DNA of 51,608 nucleotides from Acidobacteriota bacterium (GCA_026708265.1 JAPOVI010000063.1:1-51608), one strand, 5' to 3'. Shown: positions 23,913 to 32,304, numbered from the stretch's first letter. A program made the numbers and translations. The notes: generated from the letters alone by a model not told the origin.

Positions 23913-24710
23913 ATGGGGAGCCGAACGGACGCGAACGCGGCAGCGGTCGTGAATCGCCCCATGGCCCGGCGCAGGCTCCCCATCGGCATCCAGACGTTCC
24001 GGGAGATCCGGGAGGAGGGCTGCTACTACGTCGACAAGACCGCCTACGCCCGGCGGCTGGCCGACGACGCCGGCAAGCACTACTTCCTGTCGCGCCCCCG
24101 GCGGTTCGGCAAGAGCCTGTTCGTGGACACGCTCAAGGAGTTGTACGAGGGCGCCGAAGGTCTGTTCCGGGGCCTCGATGTCCACGATGCCTGGGACTGG
24201 TCGCGGCGTCATCCGGTGGTGCGGCTCAGCTTCGGCGGCGGCAACTTCAAGCGGCCCGACGAACTGCGCGCCAGCGTCCTGCGACAGCTCGATGCGGCTG
24301 AACGCCGGGCGAGGCCGGGACCGTTCGCTCGCCTGCTCGATGCGGTGCGCGGGCACCCGCCCGCACCGTCCCGTGACGGGCCGGCGCCGGGGCGCCTCGC
24401 CGCGCTGCTGGAAACGCTGCACCGGCGTAGCGGCCGGCGGGTGGTGGTGCTGGTGGACGAGTACGACAAGCCGATCCTCGACGCGCTGGACGAGCCGGCG
24501 CAGGCGCGGACCAATCGCGATGACCTGCGCGGCCTGTACGGCACCCTCAAGGACTGTGACGCACACGTGGAGCTGTCGTTCATCACGGGGGTGAGCGCTG
24601 CCGATGAGGGTAGTGTCTCGCTCGAAGACGGGGCCGCGACCCCCGATCCGCTATGCTCGGGGAATGCAAGCGCGGCGTGCCGGAACGGCGCGGGCACCAG
24701 CAGGCGCTGA
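23913..24710 (+). pseudogene. AAA-ATPase-like / DUF1703 nuclease gene, 3' half lost
   Basis: Residues 1-228 match the N-terminal part of the common AAA-ATPase-like proteins that normally continue into a PD-(D/E)XK (DUF1703) nuclease domain and total over 500 residues. Seen are LPIGIQTFREIREEGCYYVDK, a Walker A-like RPRRFGKS (61-68) and Walker B VLVDEYDKP (179-187). Homology stops after LSFITGVS at about base 24597, where relatives go on with a KFSK-type block. The remaining 37 codons are unrelated. The nuclease half is not found downstream, so this is a truncated gene with a sharp breakpoint. Its family often accompanies mobile or defence regions, in keeping with the MNT/HEPN neighbours. Confidence 0.75.
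24652..24657 (+). promoter_or_regulatory. TATGCT -10 box with leaderless spacing
   Basis: TATGCT ends six bases before ATG 24664, the same spacing as at 22965 and 41174. It supports ATG 24664 as a real start. Confidence 0.4.
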
Positions 24711-24870
24711 GGAGGACGCTGATCGCCGAGTGTTGGCGAAGTCGGCGGACCGACCCCCGTACCGATTGCGGGACTTGAGCACGGGTGATCCCGATGCGCC
24801 CGATCCCCTCGAAGAGTACTCGTGGCGGGAGCTCCGCGAGATCATCTACGCGGACCGGGGCGCGCCCTGA
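24664..24870 (+). CDS. Hypothetical 68-residue protein
   Basis: A short ORF beginning just past the breakpoint of the ATPase-like remnant. The first half is Ala/Arg-rich; the second is acidic, with PPYRLRDLSTGDPDAPDPL and EEYSWRELREIIYADRG. I do not recognise it. The leaderless-type -10 box favours expression, and the acidic tail would suit a small antitoxin or a remnant of a larger protein. The alternative upstream ATG 24604 lies inside the truncated gene and is less likely. Confidence 0.35.
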   Translation: MQARRAGTARAPAGAEEDADRRVLAKSADRPPYRLRDLSTGDPDAPDPLEEYSWRELREIIYADRGAP

Positions 24871-24893
24871 TAGCGGCTACTCACGGGGCGTAC

Positions 24894-25124
24894 ATGCAAG
24901 AGCAGACCGTAGCATACACCTCGCTCCTCGACGCGCTGATCGCGGTGGCGAAGCGGTTGAGCACCTACGAGAACGAGCATCGTATGGCCTCCGAGGACTT
25001 CTTCAACCAGTACAGTCAGGGCCGGTTGTCGGATGACGCCGTATTCGTCGAGTGGGCGAACGACTACCGCCACTATCTGGACATTCGGAGGCGAATCGAG
25101 AAGTCCCTGGCCGATGTTGCATGA
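24894..25124 (+). CDS. Small antitoxin-like protein upstream of a TumE-like gene
   Basis: A 76-residue helical protein with SSLLD-like and charged segments: VAYTSLLDALIAVAKRL, then EDFFNQYSQGRLSDDAVFVEWANDYRHYL. I recall similar proteins directly before small toxins of the TumE type, which makes an antitoxin role plausible but unproven. Its last ten bases overlap the next gene, so translation is probably coupled. ATG 24894 has no strong Shine-Dalgarno. Composition is less GC-rich than the flanking core genes. Confidence 0.55.
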   Translation: MQEQTVAYTSLLDALIAVAKRLSTYENEHRMASEDFFNQYSQGRLSDDAVFVEWANDYRHYLDIRRRIEKSLADVA

Positions 25125-25323
25125 GCTCCTGGGTGCCTACCTGCAACGAATCCACCAAGTCGTCAGCCAGTGCAGCGGTGCCCATGTCGAGCACTACGCC
25201 GAGGAGATTCTCACGCCGGAGCGGGTCAACCTCCGCATCCGCATCCGGCTTGCGCAGGGGCATCTCGTGGAGATCAGTGAAGCCGTCGTGGTGGAGGCCG
25301 ACCGCCTCGTGCCCCTCGACTAG
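25114..25323 (+). CDS. TumE-like toxin, probably C-terminally shortened
   Basis: A 69-residue ORF overlapping the previous gene. LRIRIRLAQGHLVEISEAVVVEADRL is the central strand pattern of TumE-like proteins, which normally run past 100 residues with a Tyr-Arg-Tyr-His block after LD. Here LD is followed at once by TAG (25321-25323), and the sequence after it does not resemble the missing part but a hairpin repeat. The protein is therefore likely truncated and perhaps inactive. The start at ATG 25114 fits the overlap. Family assignment rests on pattern memory and is moderate. Confidence 0.5.
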   Translation: MLHELLGAYLQRIHQVVSQCSGAHVEHYAEEILTPERVNLRIRIRLAQGHLVEISEAVVVEADRLVPLD

Positions 25324-25333
25324 TGCAGGCACG

Positions 25334-25355
25334 GAGCCGGCTGCGTCGCCGGTTC
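25334..25355. terminator. Hairpin of the GAGCCGG repeat family between convergent genes
   Basis: GAGCCGGC (25334-25341), a six-base loop and GCCGGTTC (25348-25355) form an eight-pair stem with one wobble, followed by TACC. It sits between the shortened TumE-like gene and the convergent DUF5916 gene. Confidence 0.5.
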
Positions 25356-25372
25356 TACCGCACAAGCCGAAC

Positions 25373-27727
25373 CTATCGCGAGAGCAGGTAGGTCATCTTG
25401 ACGGCGAGCTGCCGGCTGCGGAGACCCGACCAGCGCTGGATGTGCGGGTCGAGCATCAGCGGGTCGCCGTCGAGACGGAGCTCGTCGTAGGCGACGTAGA
25501 TGTCGCTGCCGGGGCTGTAGATCCAGTTGAAGCGGACGCTGTGGCTGAGCTCGCTCGTCGTCGAGTTGTACTGCGAGAGCGTGCGCAGCGTCAGGCGCGG
25601 CGAGATGGTGAAGTCGACCCGCAGCGAGGCGAGGTCGGCGACGAAGGCGCCACCGGGGAGCACGACGTCGCTACGGTTGAAGAGCGCTTCCGCGGCCAGG
25701 CGGCTCGTCGCCCGCACGCCCAGCGTCGCCTGCACGTCGGTCCGCGTGCCCCCGAAGAAGGTCTGCGGCGAGTAGCGTGCCTGGCCGTACACCCGCCGCG
25801 ACGGGTCGGAGCTGTAGGAGAAGACCCACTCGCCGAAGCGGTAGGTGCCGGCGGGGATGGTGACGTCGGGACGAATGTGGAACGGGAAGTCGAGCTGCTC
25901 GAAGTGATCGTTGTAGTAGACCATCACCCAGGAGCCGTCCTCGAAGTAGGTCCCGACCATGTTGTGGATGCGACGCGTCAGCAGGCGGTTGCGGAGGTCG
26001 GTGGTGTAGGTGATGTTCCACATCGGGTCGAGCATGCGAATGTTCCAGCGGCCGGGGCGCGGATTCCACTCGCCGTGGAACGCCGACGTCCGGATCCCGA
26101 CGCGGGGCACGAAGCCGACCTCGGGGTTGAAATCGTCCTGCAGCTCCGCGAACTCGGTGAAGACGTGCCACCCCGGGCTGAGCCACGTGCCGCGGACGTA
26201 GCCGGCCATGTCGCCGGACGCCGCTCCCGAACTCGCCGCGCGGCTGCGGCGGCGTCCGGCCAGCGCCTCCCGGGGTGATTCGGTCTTGGCGAGGAACGCG
26301 GTCATGGTCAGGTTGCGGTGCACGGCCAGCGTCGTGTCCGCCGCAAGCGTCCGGTTGTAGTGTCCGCCGTCGACCGCGTCTTTGCTGATCACGATGCCGC
26401 CCACCTTCGACCGGGCCAGGATGTCGCGGCTGTATCGGCCGACGAAGAAGTTCTCCCCGGAGCGGCCGAACGCGGTCTGCGTCGTGATGTTCATCGCCGC
26501 GACGTTGTTGCGTCCGGTCTTGCCCGTCAGCCGGGCCCCGCCCACGATCGGGATCGGCTGGCCGGCGTCCGACAGCCCGATCCGCCGCGTGAAGAAGAGG
26601 TCGGCGAGGCGCCCGAACCCGCTGCCGCGGGCACCGACGCTGAACATGCCGGCGTTCTCGAGAAAGAAGTCCCGTTTCTCCGGAAAGAAGAGGGGGAAGC
26701 GGGTCAGGTTGACCTGCTGCTCGTCCACCTCCACCTGCGCGAAATCGGTGTTCAGAGTCAGGTCGAGATTGAGCCCGGATGCCACGCCGTACTTCACGTC
26801 CAGACCGTAGTCCCCGAACCCGGACGCGTCGAGTCCACCCTCGCCGCGTTCCTGCCGTCCACCCCCCAGCGCGTACGGCGTCATCCGCAGGTCGAGGCCC
26901 CGGCTCACGTCGCGGATGCCGGTCATCGTCCCCGCGAGGCTGACGCGCGTCAGCGTGTACTCCTTGGAGATCGGCGCCCAGAAGACCTGCTCGTTCTTGC
27001 GCCGGATGTTGCGCATGAAGTTGACGCCCCAGACCTGCCGCTCGGCGTCGGGAAAGCGCAGCGTCACCATCGGAATGGCGATCTCCGCCACCCAGCCCTC
27101 GGCAGTGCGCCGGGCGCGGACGTCCCACACTCCGTCCCAGTTCACGTTGACGTTGGGGCTGTTGGAGCCCCGGAAGCCCCCCTCGCCCTCCTCGGCCACC
27201 TGCTGCTCCAGCTTCGCGCCCAGCGGACTGGTAACGAACATGTAGCCGGAACGACGGTCGCGGAAGGTGTCGAGGATGATCTGGAAGTTGTCCTCGTCGA
27301 AGAGCCGCGGCGAGTCGCGGCGCATCTCGGTCGCAATCACCGCCTCCGGGCGCGAGTCGAACGCCTCGACCCCGATATAGAGGGCGCGCGCGTCGTAGAG
27401 CAACCGGACGACGGTCGCCTCCGTGGCGGGATCGCCCTCGGACGGCTCCTGCTGCACGAAGGCGTCGACGATCGCGGCCGACTTCCACGCTTCCTCGTCG
27501 AGCCGGCCGTCGATGCGCGGCGCCTGCTCCGTGCGCCGCGGGGTGACGCGATACAGCTCGGCGGGAGCGAGAGAAAGGCCCGCCGCCGGCTCGCGGGGGA
27601 GAGGTTGCGGTTCCGGGCTCTCCGCGGATTCGGCAACGGGATCCGCCGGCTGCGCGCGGGCGGGGGAGGCGAGCGCCATCGTCAGCACGGCGCCCAGCAG
27701 GGCGATCGGTCTTCGGTGCCGCCACAT
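25373..27727 (-). CDS. DUF5916 outer-membrane protein with CBM9-like N-terminal domain
   Basis: A 784-residue exported protein (signal ending ASPARA about residue 25). A carbohydrate-binding family 9-like sandwich spans about 60-250 (RIDGRLDEEAWKSA, LYDARALYIGVEAFDS, GWVAEIAIPMVTLRF). The DUF5916 beta-barrel-like region follows, marked by NTDFAQVEVDEQQVNLTRFP, FFPEKRDFFLENAG and FFTRRIGL, then many amphipathic strands to the end. Such proteins are common in Acidobacteria and Bacteroidota and are thought to be outer-membrane porin-like or glycan-related; no activity is proven. It begins three bases after the HupE-like stop, so both are one operon. An Arg/Ser/Ala insertion (AGRRRSRAASSGAASG) near 495 looks unstructured. 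Confidence 0.85.
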   Translation of the reverse strand: MWRHRRPIALLGAVLTMALASPARAQPADPVAESAESPEPQPLPREPAAGLSLAPAELYRVTPRRTEQAPRIDGRLDEEAWKSAAIVDAFVQQEPSEGDPATEATVVRLLYDARALYIGVEAFDSRPEAVIATEMRRDSPRLFDEDNFQIILDTFRDRRSGYMFVTSPLGAKLEQQVAEEGEGGFRGSNSPNVNVNWDGVWDVRARRTAEGWVAEIAIPMVTLRFPDAERQVWGVNFMRNIRRKNEQVFWAPISKEYTLTRVSLAGTMTGIRDVSRGLDLRMTPYALGGGRQERGEGGLDASGFGDYGLDVKYGVASGLNLDLTLNTDFAQVEVDEQQVNLTRFPLFFPEKRDFFLENAGMFSVGARGSGFGRLADLFFTRRIGLSDAGQPIPIVGGARLTGKTGRNNVAAMNITTQTAFGRSGENFFVGRYSRDILARSKVGGIVISKDAVDGGHYNRTLAADTTLAVHRNLTMTAFLAKTESPREALAGRRRSRAASSGAASGDMAGYVRGTWLSPGWHVFTEFAELQDDFNPEVGFVPRVGIRTSAFHGEWNPRPGRWNIRMLDPMWNITYTTDLRNRLLTRRIHNMVGTYFEDGSWVMVYYNDHFEQLDFPFHIRPDVTIPAGTYRFGEWVFSYSSDPSRRVYGQARYSPQTFFGGTRTDVQATLGVRATSRLAAEALFNRSDVVLPGGAFVADLASLRVDFTISPRLTLRTLSQYNSTTSELSHSVRFNWIYSPGSDIYVAYDELRLDGDPLMLDPHIQRWSGLRSRQLAVKMTYLLSR

Positions 27728-27730
27728 CGG

Positions 27731-29170
27731 TCAGTCCGCCCCCGCCGCGCCGCCGACCGGGCCCGGCCGCCGGAGGTAGCGCACCGCCGCCCGCGCCGCG
27801 GCCGCCGCGGCCAGCATCCCGACCAGCCACGGCAGGATGCCGATCAGGAGCGCGCTCGCCAGCGCCGCCCACGTGATGGGGTACTGGCTCAGCACGTCGT
27901 AGCGCTCGAGCATCCAGTGCCAGCTCGTGTGCGCCACGAGAGCCGAGATCACGATGATGCCGGCGCGCTCGGCGACGAGGAAGCGGAACAGCAGCTCGAG
28001 CAACGGCACGGCGAGCGCGATGACGAGGAGCTGCCCGAGCTCGACCCCCACGTTGAAGGCCAGGAGCGACGTCACGAGGTGCGAGCCGGCGAACTGCAGG
28101 GTCTCCCGCAGGGCGAACGAGAAGCCGAAGCCGTGCACGAGACCGAAGCCGAACGCCATCAGCCAGCGGCGCCGCACGGGCGTCCCGTCGCCGGTACCCG
28201 CGGCCAGGATGTTCTCGAACGCCATGTACACGATGGAGATGGCGATGAGGGTCTCGACCAGGGGCGGGAACCAGAGGAAGTCGGGCGCCATGCCGTACGC
28301 CGAGGCGATGAGCGTTACGGAGTGCGCCACGGTGAAGCCGGTGACGATCGGCACCAGCGCCCGGAAGCGGCGGAAGGGGACGACCAGGCAGAGGAGGAAC
28401 AGGAGGTGGTCGGTGCCGTCGAGGATGTGGTCGTACCCCGAGGCGACGAAACGCGCCGCGGCCTGGTGCCAGCGCGGATCGAGAGTCACCAGGCCGGGGT
28501 CGCCGCGCAGCTCGAAGGCCCGCTCGGCGCCCTCCGGAGTGATGAAGCGGAGCACGGTGACGACCCGCATCCCGAGCCGCTCGACGCCCGGCCGGATGGC
28601 GAAGCTCGACTCCTCGGACGCGATCGGGTAGTCGAGCACGACGTCGAGCATCGCCTGGCGCCAGATGATCTGCAGGCTGTCGGGAAGCCGCTCGCCGGTC
28701 AGGATGTTGGCCAGAGCCGTGTCGTAGGCCTGGAACGAGCGGTCGGAGGGAAGCGACAGCCGCAGGGCCGCGATCTCCGGTTCCGCGAGCCGGACCCCGT
28801 CCTCGTAGATCTCCACCTCCTGCGCGAGCCAGAGCTGGGCGGCGTCCGGCAGCAACGGCTCCGCGCCCTCCAGGTCCAGGTAGCCGGGGCCCCGCAGGGG
28901 GAAGTTGATGTCCTGCATCGCCTCGAGCGGCACGCGGACCAGCAGGCGGAGGCGCTCCCCCTCCGGCTTGGCGAACGCCTGCACGGTCACGTCGCTCGGG
29001 ATGTCGTGTGCCTCGGGATCGGCCCGCAGGCCCAGCAGCAGCCCCGCCGCGGCCACGAGGACCAACGCCCGCGACCCGAGCTGGAAGGGCGAGCGGACGC
29101 ACGGCAGCGGCCGTCCCGGACGTCCCCGCCGTCGAACGAAGCCCCCGATCGCTCCCAACCCCTGTGTCAC
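27731..29170 (-). CDS. HupE/UreJ-family membrane protein with N-terminal extracytoplasmic domain
   Basis: A 479-residue protein. After a signal-anchor (about 31-47) comes a ~230-residue extracytoplasmic beta-rich part (DVTVQAFAKPEGERLRLLVRV), then a membrane domain with about seven helices. The hallmark SGYDHILDGTDHLLFLLCLV opens the membrane part, followed by TGFTVAHSVTL, FGFGLVHGFGFS and ALVAHTSWHWM, where the His residues suggest metal handling. Relatives are linked to nickel or cobalt uptake, but this long form is of unknown function. GTG 29170 follows GAGAGGG; the longer frame is rejected. It is cotranscribed with the DUF5916 gene. Confidence 0.78.
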   Translation of the reverse strand: MTQGLGAIGGFVRRRGRPGRPLPCVRSPFQLGSRALVLVAAAGLLLGLRADPEAHDIPSDVTVQAFAKPEGERLRLLVRVPLEAMQDINFPLRGPGYLDLEGAEPLLPDAAQLWLAQEVEIYEDGVRLAEPEIAALRLSLPSDRSFQAYDTALANILTGERLPDSLQIIWRQAMLDVVLDYPIASEESSFAIRPGVERLGMRVVTVLRFITPEGAERAFELRGDPGLVTLDPRWHQAAARFVASGYDHILDGTDHLLFLLCLVVPFRRFRALVPIVTGFTVAHSVTLIASAYGMAPDFLWFPPLVETLIAISIVYMAFENILAAGTGDGTPVRRRWLMAFGFGLVHGFGFSFALRETLQFAGSHLVTSLLAFNVGVELGQLLVIALAVPLLELLFRFLVAERAGIIVISALVAHTSWHWMLERYDVLSQYPITWAALASALLIGILPWLVGMLAAAAAARAAVRYLRRPGPVGGAAGAD

Positions 29171-29212
29171 GGTCTCGCCCTCTCCCGCGGGCCGTCCGCC
29201 CGCGAGTTTCCA

Positions 29213-29220
29213 AGTATACT
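29213..29220. promoter_or_regulatory. Palindromic AGTATACT, possible shared -10
   Basis: AGTATACT reads as TATACT on both strands (29218-29213 minus, 29215-29220 plus). It lies between the divergent HupE-like and NHL genes. For the minus gene it leaves a leader of about 35 bases containing the GAGAGGG ribosome site. No good -35 is seen on either side. Confidence 0.45.
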
Positions 29221-29401
29221 GGCGCGTTCCGGTGGCACGGCGCGACCGGACCCCGCCCGCAGGGCGCCCGTGGAGCGCCCCCATCGGCCGGGGGAGCCGC
29301 TGGTCCGTGGCCCGGTCCCGGCCGCGGCCGGGTAGGGCTCCCGCGCGGCCCGGTCGAACGTGCCGGTCGCCATCGTCATCGCCAGAGGGGGAGAGGTCAG
29401 G

Positions 29402-30649
29402 ATGATTCGAAAGCTCACGTTGTTGACGCTGGTGGCGGCGGCCGGCTTCGCCGTCGCCATGGCGAAGGAAGCGGCGGAGAGCGCCGGCCAGGACGACGCC
29501 GTGATGGTGCCCATGTTCGAGGTCGATCCGCTGTGGCCGAAGAACCTGCCCAACCACTGGCTGATGGGGCCGACCATCGGCGTCGACGTCGACTCGCGCG
29601 ACAACATCTGGGTCGTGCACCGCAACACGCCCGACAACTTCCAGGGCGGCACCGAGATCGGGATGACCTTCGACCCGCCGATCAGCGAGTGCTGCCAGCC
29701 CGGCCCGCCCGTGCTGGTGTTCGACCAGGAGGGCAACCTGCTCGACAGCTGGGGCGGACCCGGCACGGAGACCGGCGACTACGTCTGGCCGGAATCGAAC
29801 CACGGCATCACCGTCGACCACATGGACAACGTCTGGATCGGCGGCAACGGCGGCGGCGACGCCCACGTGCTGAAGTTCACGCGCAGCGGCGAGTTCCTGC
29901 TGCAGGCGGGCCGCCACAACGCGCGCGTCACCGGCGAGGACGCCGAGGGCAACCGCATCTTCCAGCGCGACAGCCACTCCGGCGACAGCTACGGCCGCGT
30001 GGCCAAGATCGGCATCGACCCCGATGCCAACGAGGCCTACTTCGCCGACGGCTACTACAACAAGCGCGTCGCGGTGGTCGACGCGGACACCGGCGAGCTG
30101 AAGCGCTACTGGGGCGCCTACGGCAACGAGCCGGACGACGACTACGACTTCGGCGGCCCCTACCAGCCGGGCGGCACCCCGGCGCAGCAGTTCCGCGGGC
30201 CGGTCCACTGCGGCGAGATCTCGAACGACGGGCTGGTCTACGTCTGCGACCGCGCCGAGGACCGGGTGCAGGTCTTCCGCAAGGACGGGACGTTCGTCCG
30301 CGAGGCGCTCATCGCGACGCACACCCGCCTCCAGGGCTCGACGTGGGACATCGACTTCTCGCCCGACCCGGAGCAGCGGTTCCTGTACCTCGCCGACGGG
30401 CAGAACATGAAGGTCTACATCATCGAGCGCGAGACGATGAAGGTCCTCACCGCGTTCGGCGACGGCGGCCGCCAGCCCGGCATGTTCTTCGCGGTGCACA
30501 GCATCGCGGTCGACTCCGACGGCAACATCTACACGACCGAGACCTACGAGGGGTCGCGCGTGCAGAAGTTCCTCTACAAGGGGATGGGCCCGGTCCCGGA
30601 GGGCGCCGAGGGCGAGAAGAGCCAGGGCGTGCTCTGGCCGACGAACTAG
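29402..30649 (+). CDS. Exported NHL-repeat (six-bladed propeller) protein
   Basis: A 415-residue protein with a short signal (TLLTLVAAAGFAVAMA). NHL-type blades recur: IGVDVDSRDNIWVVHR, GITVDHMDNVWIGGN, IGIDPDANEAYFADG, DGLVYVCDRAEDRVQVF and IAVDSDGNIYTTETY. Related secreted propellers include peptidyl-amidoglycolate lyase-like proteins; catalytic residues cannot be assigned here. An adjacent Cys pair (ECCQPGPPVLVFD) is notable and could form a strained disulfide. ATG 29402 follows GAGAGG; the frame's earlier start at 29360 is unsupported. A strong hairpin starts 12 bases after the stop. Confidence 0.82.
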   Translation: MIRKLTLLTLVAAAGFAVAMAKEAAESAGQDDAVMVPMFEVDPLWPKNLPNHWLMGPTIGVDVDSRDNIWVVHRNTPDNFQGGTEIGMTFDPPISECCQPGPPVLVFDQEGNLLDSWGGPGTETGDYVWPESNHGITVDHMDNVWIGGNGGGDAHVLKFTRSGEFLLQAGRHNARVTGEDAEGNRIFQRDSHSGDSYGRVAKIGIDPDANEAYFADGYYNKRVAVVDADTGELKRYWGAYGNEPDDDYDFGGPYQPGGTPAQQFRGPVHCGEISNDGLVYVCDRAEDRVQVFRKDGTFVREALIATHTRLQGSTWDIDFSPDPEQRFLYLADGQNMKVYIIERETMKVLTAFGDGGRQPGMFFAVHSIAVDSDGNIYTTETYEGSRVQKFLYKGMGPVPEGAEGEKSQGVLWPTN

Positions 30650-30660
30650 GAGCCCGACCA

Positions 30661-30697
30661 CGAGCCGGCTCGCCCCCGCGAGGGGCGGGTCGGCTCG
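30661..30697 (+). terminator. Strong hairpin terminator after the NHL gene
   Basis: CGAGCCGGCTCGCCCC (30661-30676) pairs with GGGGCGGGTCGGCTCG (30682-30697) at 14 of 16 positions around a five-base loop, followed by TT. It starts 12 bases after the stop codon and shares its GAGCCGGC core with the hairpins at 20832, 25334 and 41595. Confidence 0.55.
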
Positions 30698-30759
30698 TTC
30701 CGCGAGGGCGACCGCCGACCCGCCCGCGGCAGGGTTCGAGGCCTGCCGTGCCGGGCTCG

Positions 30760-31191
30760 CTACGGGGCGTCGTCCTCGTCCGCACCGTCGTCGCCGTACC
30801 AGAAGCGGTCCTCGATCTCCTGGATCTCCTCTTCCGTCATCCCGACGTAGTGCGCGAACTCGTGCACGATGGTGAACGAAACCTCCTGCACGATCTCGTC
30901 GTCGTCCGCGCAGTCCCGGGTGATCGGGCCCCGAAAGATGCTGATGACGTCCGGCAGGGCGTTGCCGTAGTCCCAACCCCGCTCGTTCAGCGGCACCCCG
31001 TCGTACAGGCCGTACAGCGTGTCGGGCGGGGTCATGCCCATCTCGCGCAGCGTCTCCGCCGGCGGCTCGTCCGCGACGACGACCTCGATGTTCTGCAGCT
31101 CGCGGCCGTACTGCGGCCAGATCTGCGCTATCGCCTCCTCGGCGATCTCCCGGGCTTCCGCGACGAGCGCGTCGAACTCCTCGGAGGTCAA
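30760..31191 (-). CDS. Minimal zinc metallopeptidase (zincin-like, PF06262 type)
   Basis: A 143-residue protein with the zincin site HEFAHYVGM and the downstream acidic TEEEIQEIED. DTLYGLYDGVPLNERG and ISIFRGPITRDC are typical of this small cytosolic family, whose substrate is unknown. The start is taken as TTG 31191, which overlaps the nth stop (TTGA) and gives the usual short N-terminus before SEEFDALV; GGAGCGGG lies upstream. The tail is very acidic (GDDGADEDDAP). Coupling to nth is by position only; the two functions are not obviously linked. Confidence 0.82.
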   Translation of the reverse strand: MTSEEFDALVAEAREIAEEAIAQIWPQYGRELQNIEVVVADEPPAETLREMGMTPPDTLYGLYDGVPLNERGWDYGNALPDVISIFRGPITRDCADDDEIVQEVSFTIVHEFAHYVGMTEEEIQEIEDRFWYGDDGADEDDAP

Positions 31192-31913
31192 CGCACCCGC
31201 TCCGTGCCGCTCCGCGCGCCCGGAGCGGCGGCGTTCCGCGACCCGGCCCGGGCCGTTGCGGCGCGTTCGCGGCGCGCGAAATCGCACCGCCGGCGCACGG
31301 CGCAGCGCTCGCAGGCCGGCCGCGGCCGGCAGATGCGGCGGCCGTGGAGAATCAGGGTGTCGGAGGCGACCGTCCATCGCGCGGGGGGTAGCGCGGCGCA
31401 GAGGGCGGCCTCCACCGCGGCGGGGGTCTTGCCCGGCACCCCGAGGCGGCCCGCCACCCGCAGCACGTGGCGGTCGACCGGCAGGCCGGGGACGCCGAAG
31501 GCGTGCCCGAGCACGACATTGGCGGTCTTGCGGCCCACGCCGGGCAGGGCGACCAACGCGCCCATCGAGGCCGGTACCTCGCCGTCGTGACGCTCGACGA
31601 GGGCCGCTGCCAGTCCGAGCAGCGAGCGGGTCTTGGCCCGGAAGAACCCGGTGGGGCGGATCGCGTCCTCGAGGGAGGCGGGGTCGGCGGCGGCCAGCGC
31701 CCGGGCGTCGGGGTAGCGGCGGAACACGCTCGCCGTGACCTGATTGACACGCGCGTCGGTGGACTGCGCGGACAGGACGGTCGCCACCAGCAACTCGAAG
31801 GCGTTCCGATGGACGAGCTCCGTGTCGGCGCCCGGATGCTGCGCCTCGAGGGCGGCCAGCGTCCCGCGCAGGCGCGCGCGCGCACGAGCCGGCTCGGCGG
31901 TCTTCGTATCCAC
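31188..31913 (-). CDS. nth: Endonuclease III (DNA glycosylase/AP lyase)
   Basis: A 241-residue base-excision-repair enzyme that removes oxidised pyrimidines. The helix-hairpin-helix LPGVGRKTANVVLGHAFG carries catalytic K129, and D147 is in VDRHVLRV. The iron-sulfur cysteines are C195, C201, C204 and C210; the first gap is five residues rather than the six in E. coli, a one-residue shortening. The last ~28 residues form an Arg/Ala-rich tail not needed for the fold. The start gives a normal N-terminus ahead of RNAFELLVATVLSAQSTD. It lies between a DUF3467 gene and the metallopeptidase, all on one strand with lexA. Confidence 0.94.
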   Translation of the reverse strand: MDTKTAEPARARARLRGTLAALEAQHPGADTELVHRNAFELLVATVLSAQSTDARVNQVTASVFRRYPDARALAAADPASLEDAIRPTGFFRAKTRSLLGLAAALVERHDGEVPASMGALVALPGVGRKTANVVLGHAFGVPGLPVDRHVLRVAGRLGVPGKTPAAVEAALCAALPPARWTVASDTLILHGRRICRPRPACERCAVRRRCDFARRERAATARAGSRNAAAPGARSGTERVR

Positions 31914-31927
31914 CGCCCGCGTGCCGG

Positions 31928-32242
31928 CTAGTGAACCGGCCCCTTGGCCGGCCCGGCCGTGGGAGGCGCCTCGCTGAACACCCGCAGATGTTCCTGCAGA
32001 GCGCCGATCAGGTTCGGGACGAACTGCATCGGCACCACGATCCGCGCTCGCACGGGTGCGCGCAGCTCGCGCTCGTTCTCGGCCGACCGCACCTCGTGCT
32101 CGGTCGGCGGCAGCACCTCGCAGAACGTGAGGGTGAAGTCGAACGGCGTGTGGGAGATGGCGCAGAAGTTGGCGTAGGTGCGAGGCGTGTCGCCCGGCTC
32201 GTCGGGAATGATGGTGAAGTTGATCTGCTTGCGATCCGGCAT
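31928..32242 (-). CDS. DUF3467 protein
   Basis: A 104-residue protein of the DUF3467 family, with QINFTIIPDEPGDTPRTYAN, FCAISHTPFDFTLTFCEV and the closing helix VPNLIGALQEHLRVF. The family is small, probably cytosolic and of unknown function; it looks like a compact beta-sheet followed by a helix. It lies between lexA and nth on the same strand. The gap to lexA is 62 bases, so joint transcription from the lexA promoter is possible, though SOS control of this gene is not shown by any visible operator. Confidence 0.85.
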   Translation of the reverse strand: MPDRKQINFTIIPDEPGDTPRTYANFCAISHTPFDFTLTFCEVLPPTEHEVRSAENERELRAPVRARIVVPMQFVPNLIGALQEHLRVFSEAPPTAGPAKGPVH

Positions 32243-32304
32243 CGCTGTTCCTCGGTGGCTGACAGGGTTCGCGCTGCGGCCGCCGGGAACGGCGCCCGGC
32301 GCGG

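Noticed and set aside
25671-29213. An 1180-codon open frame on the minus strand
   Set aside because: It overlaps the DUF5916 and HupE-like genes in another frame and is Arg/Pro/Ala-rich without domains; a GC-rich shadow.
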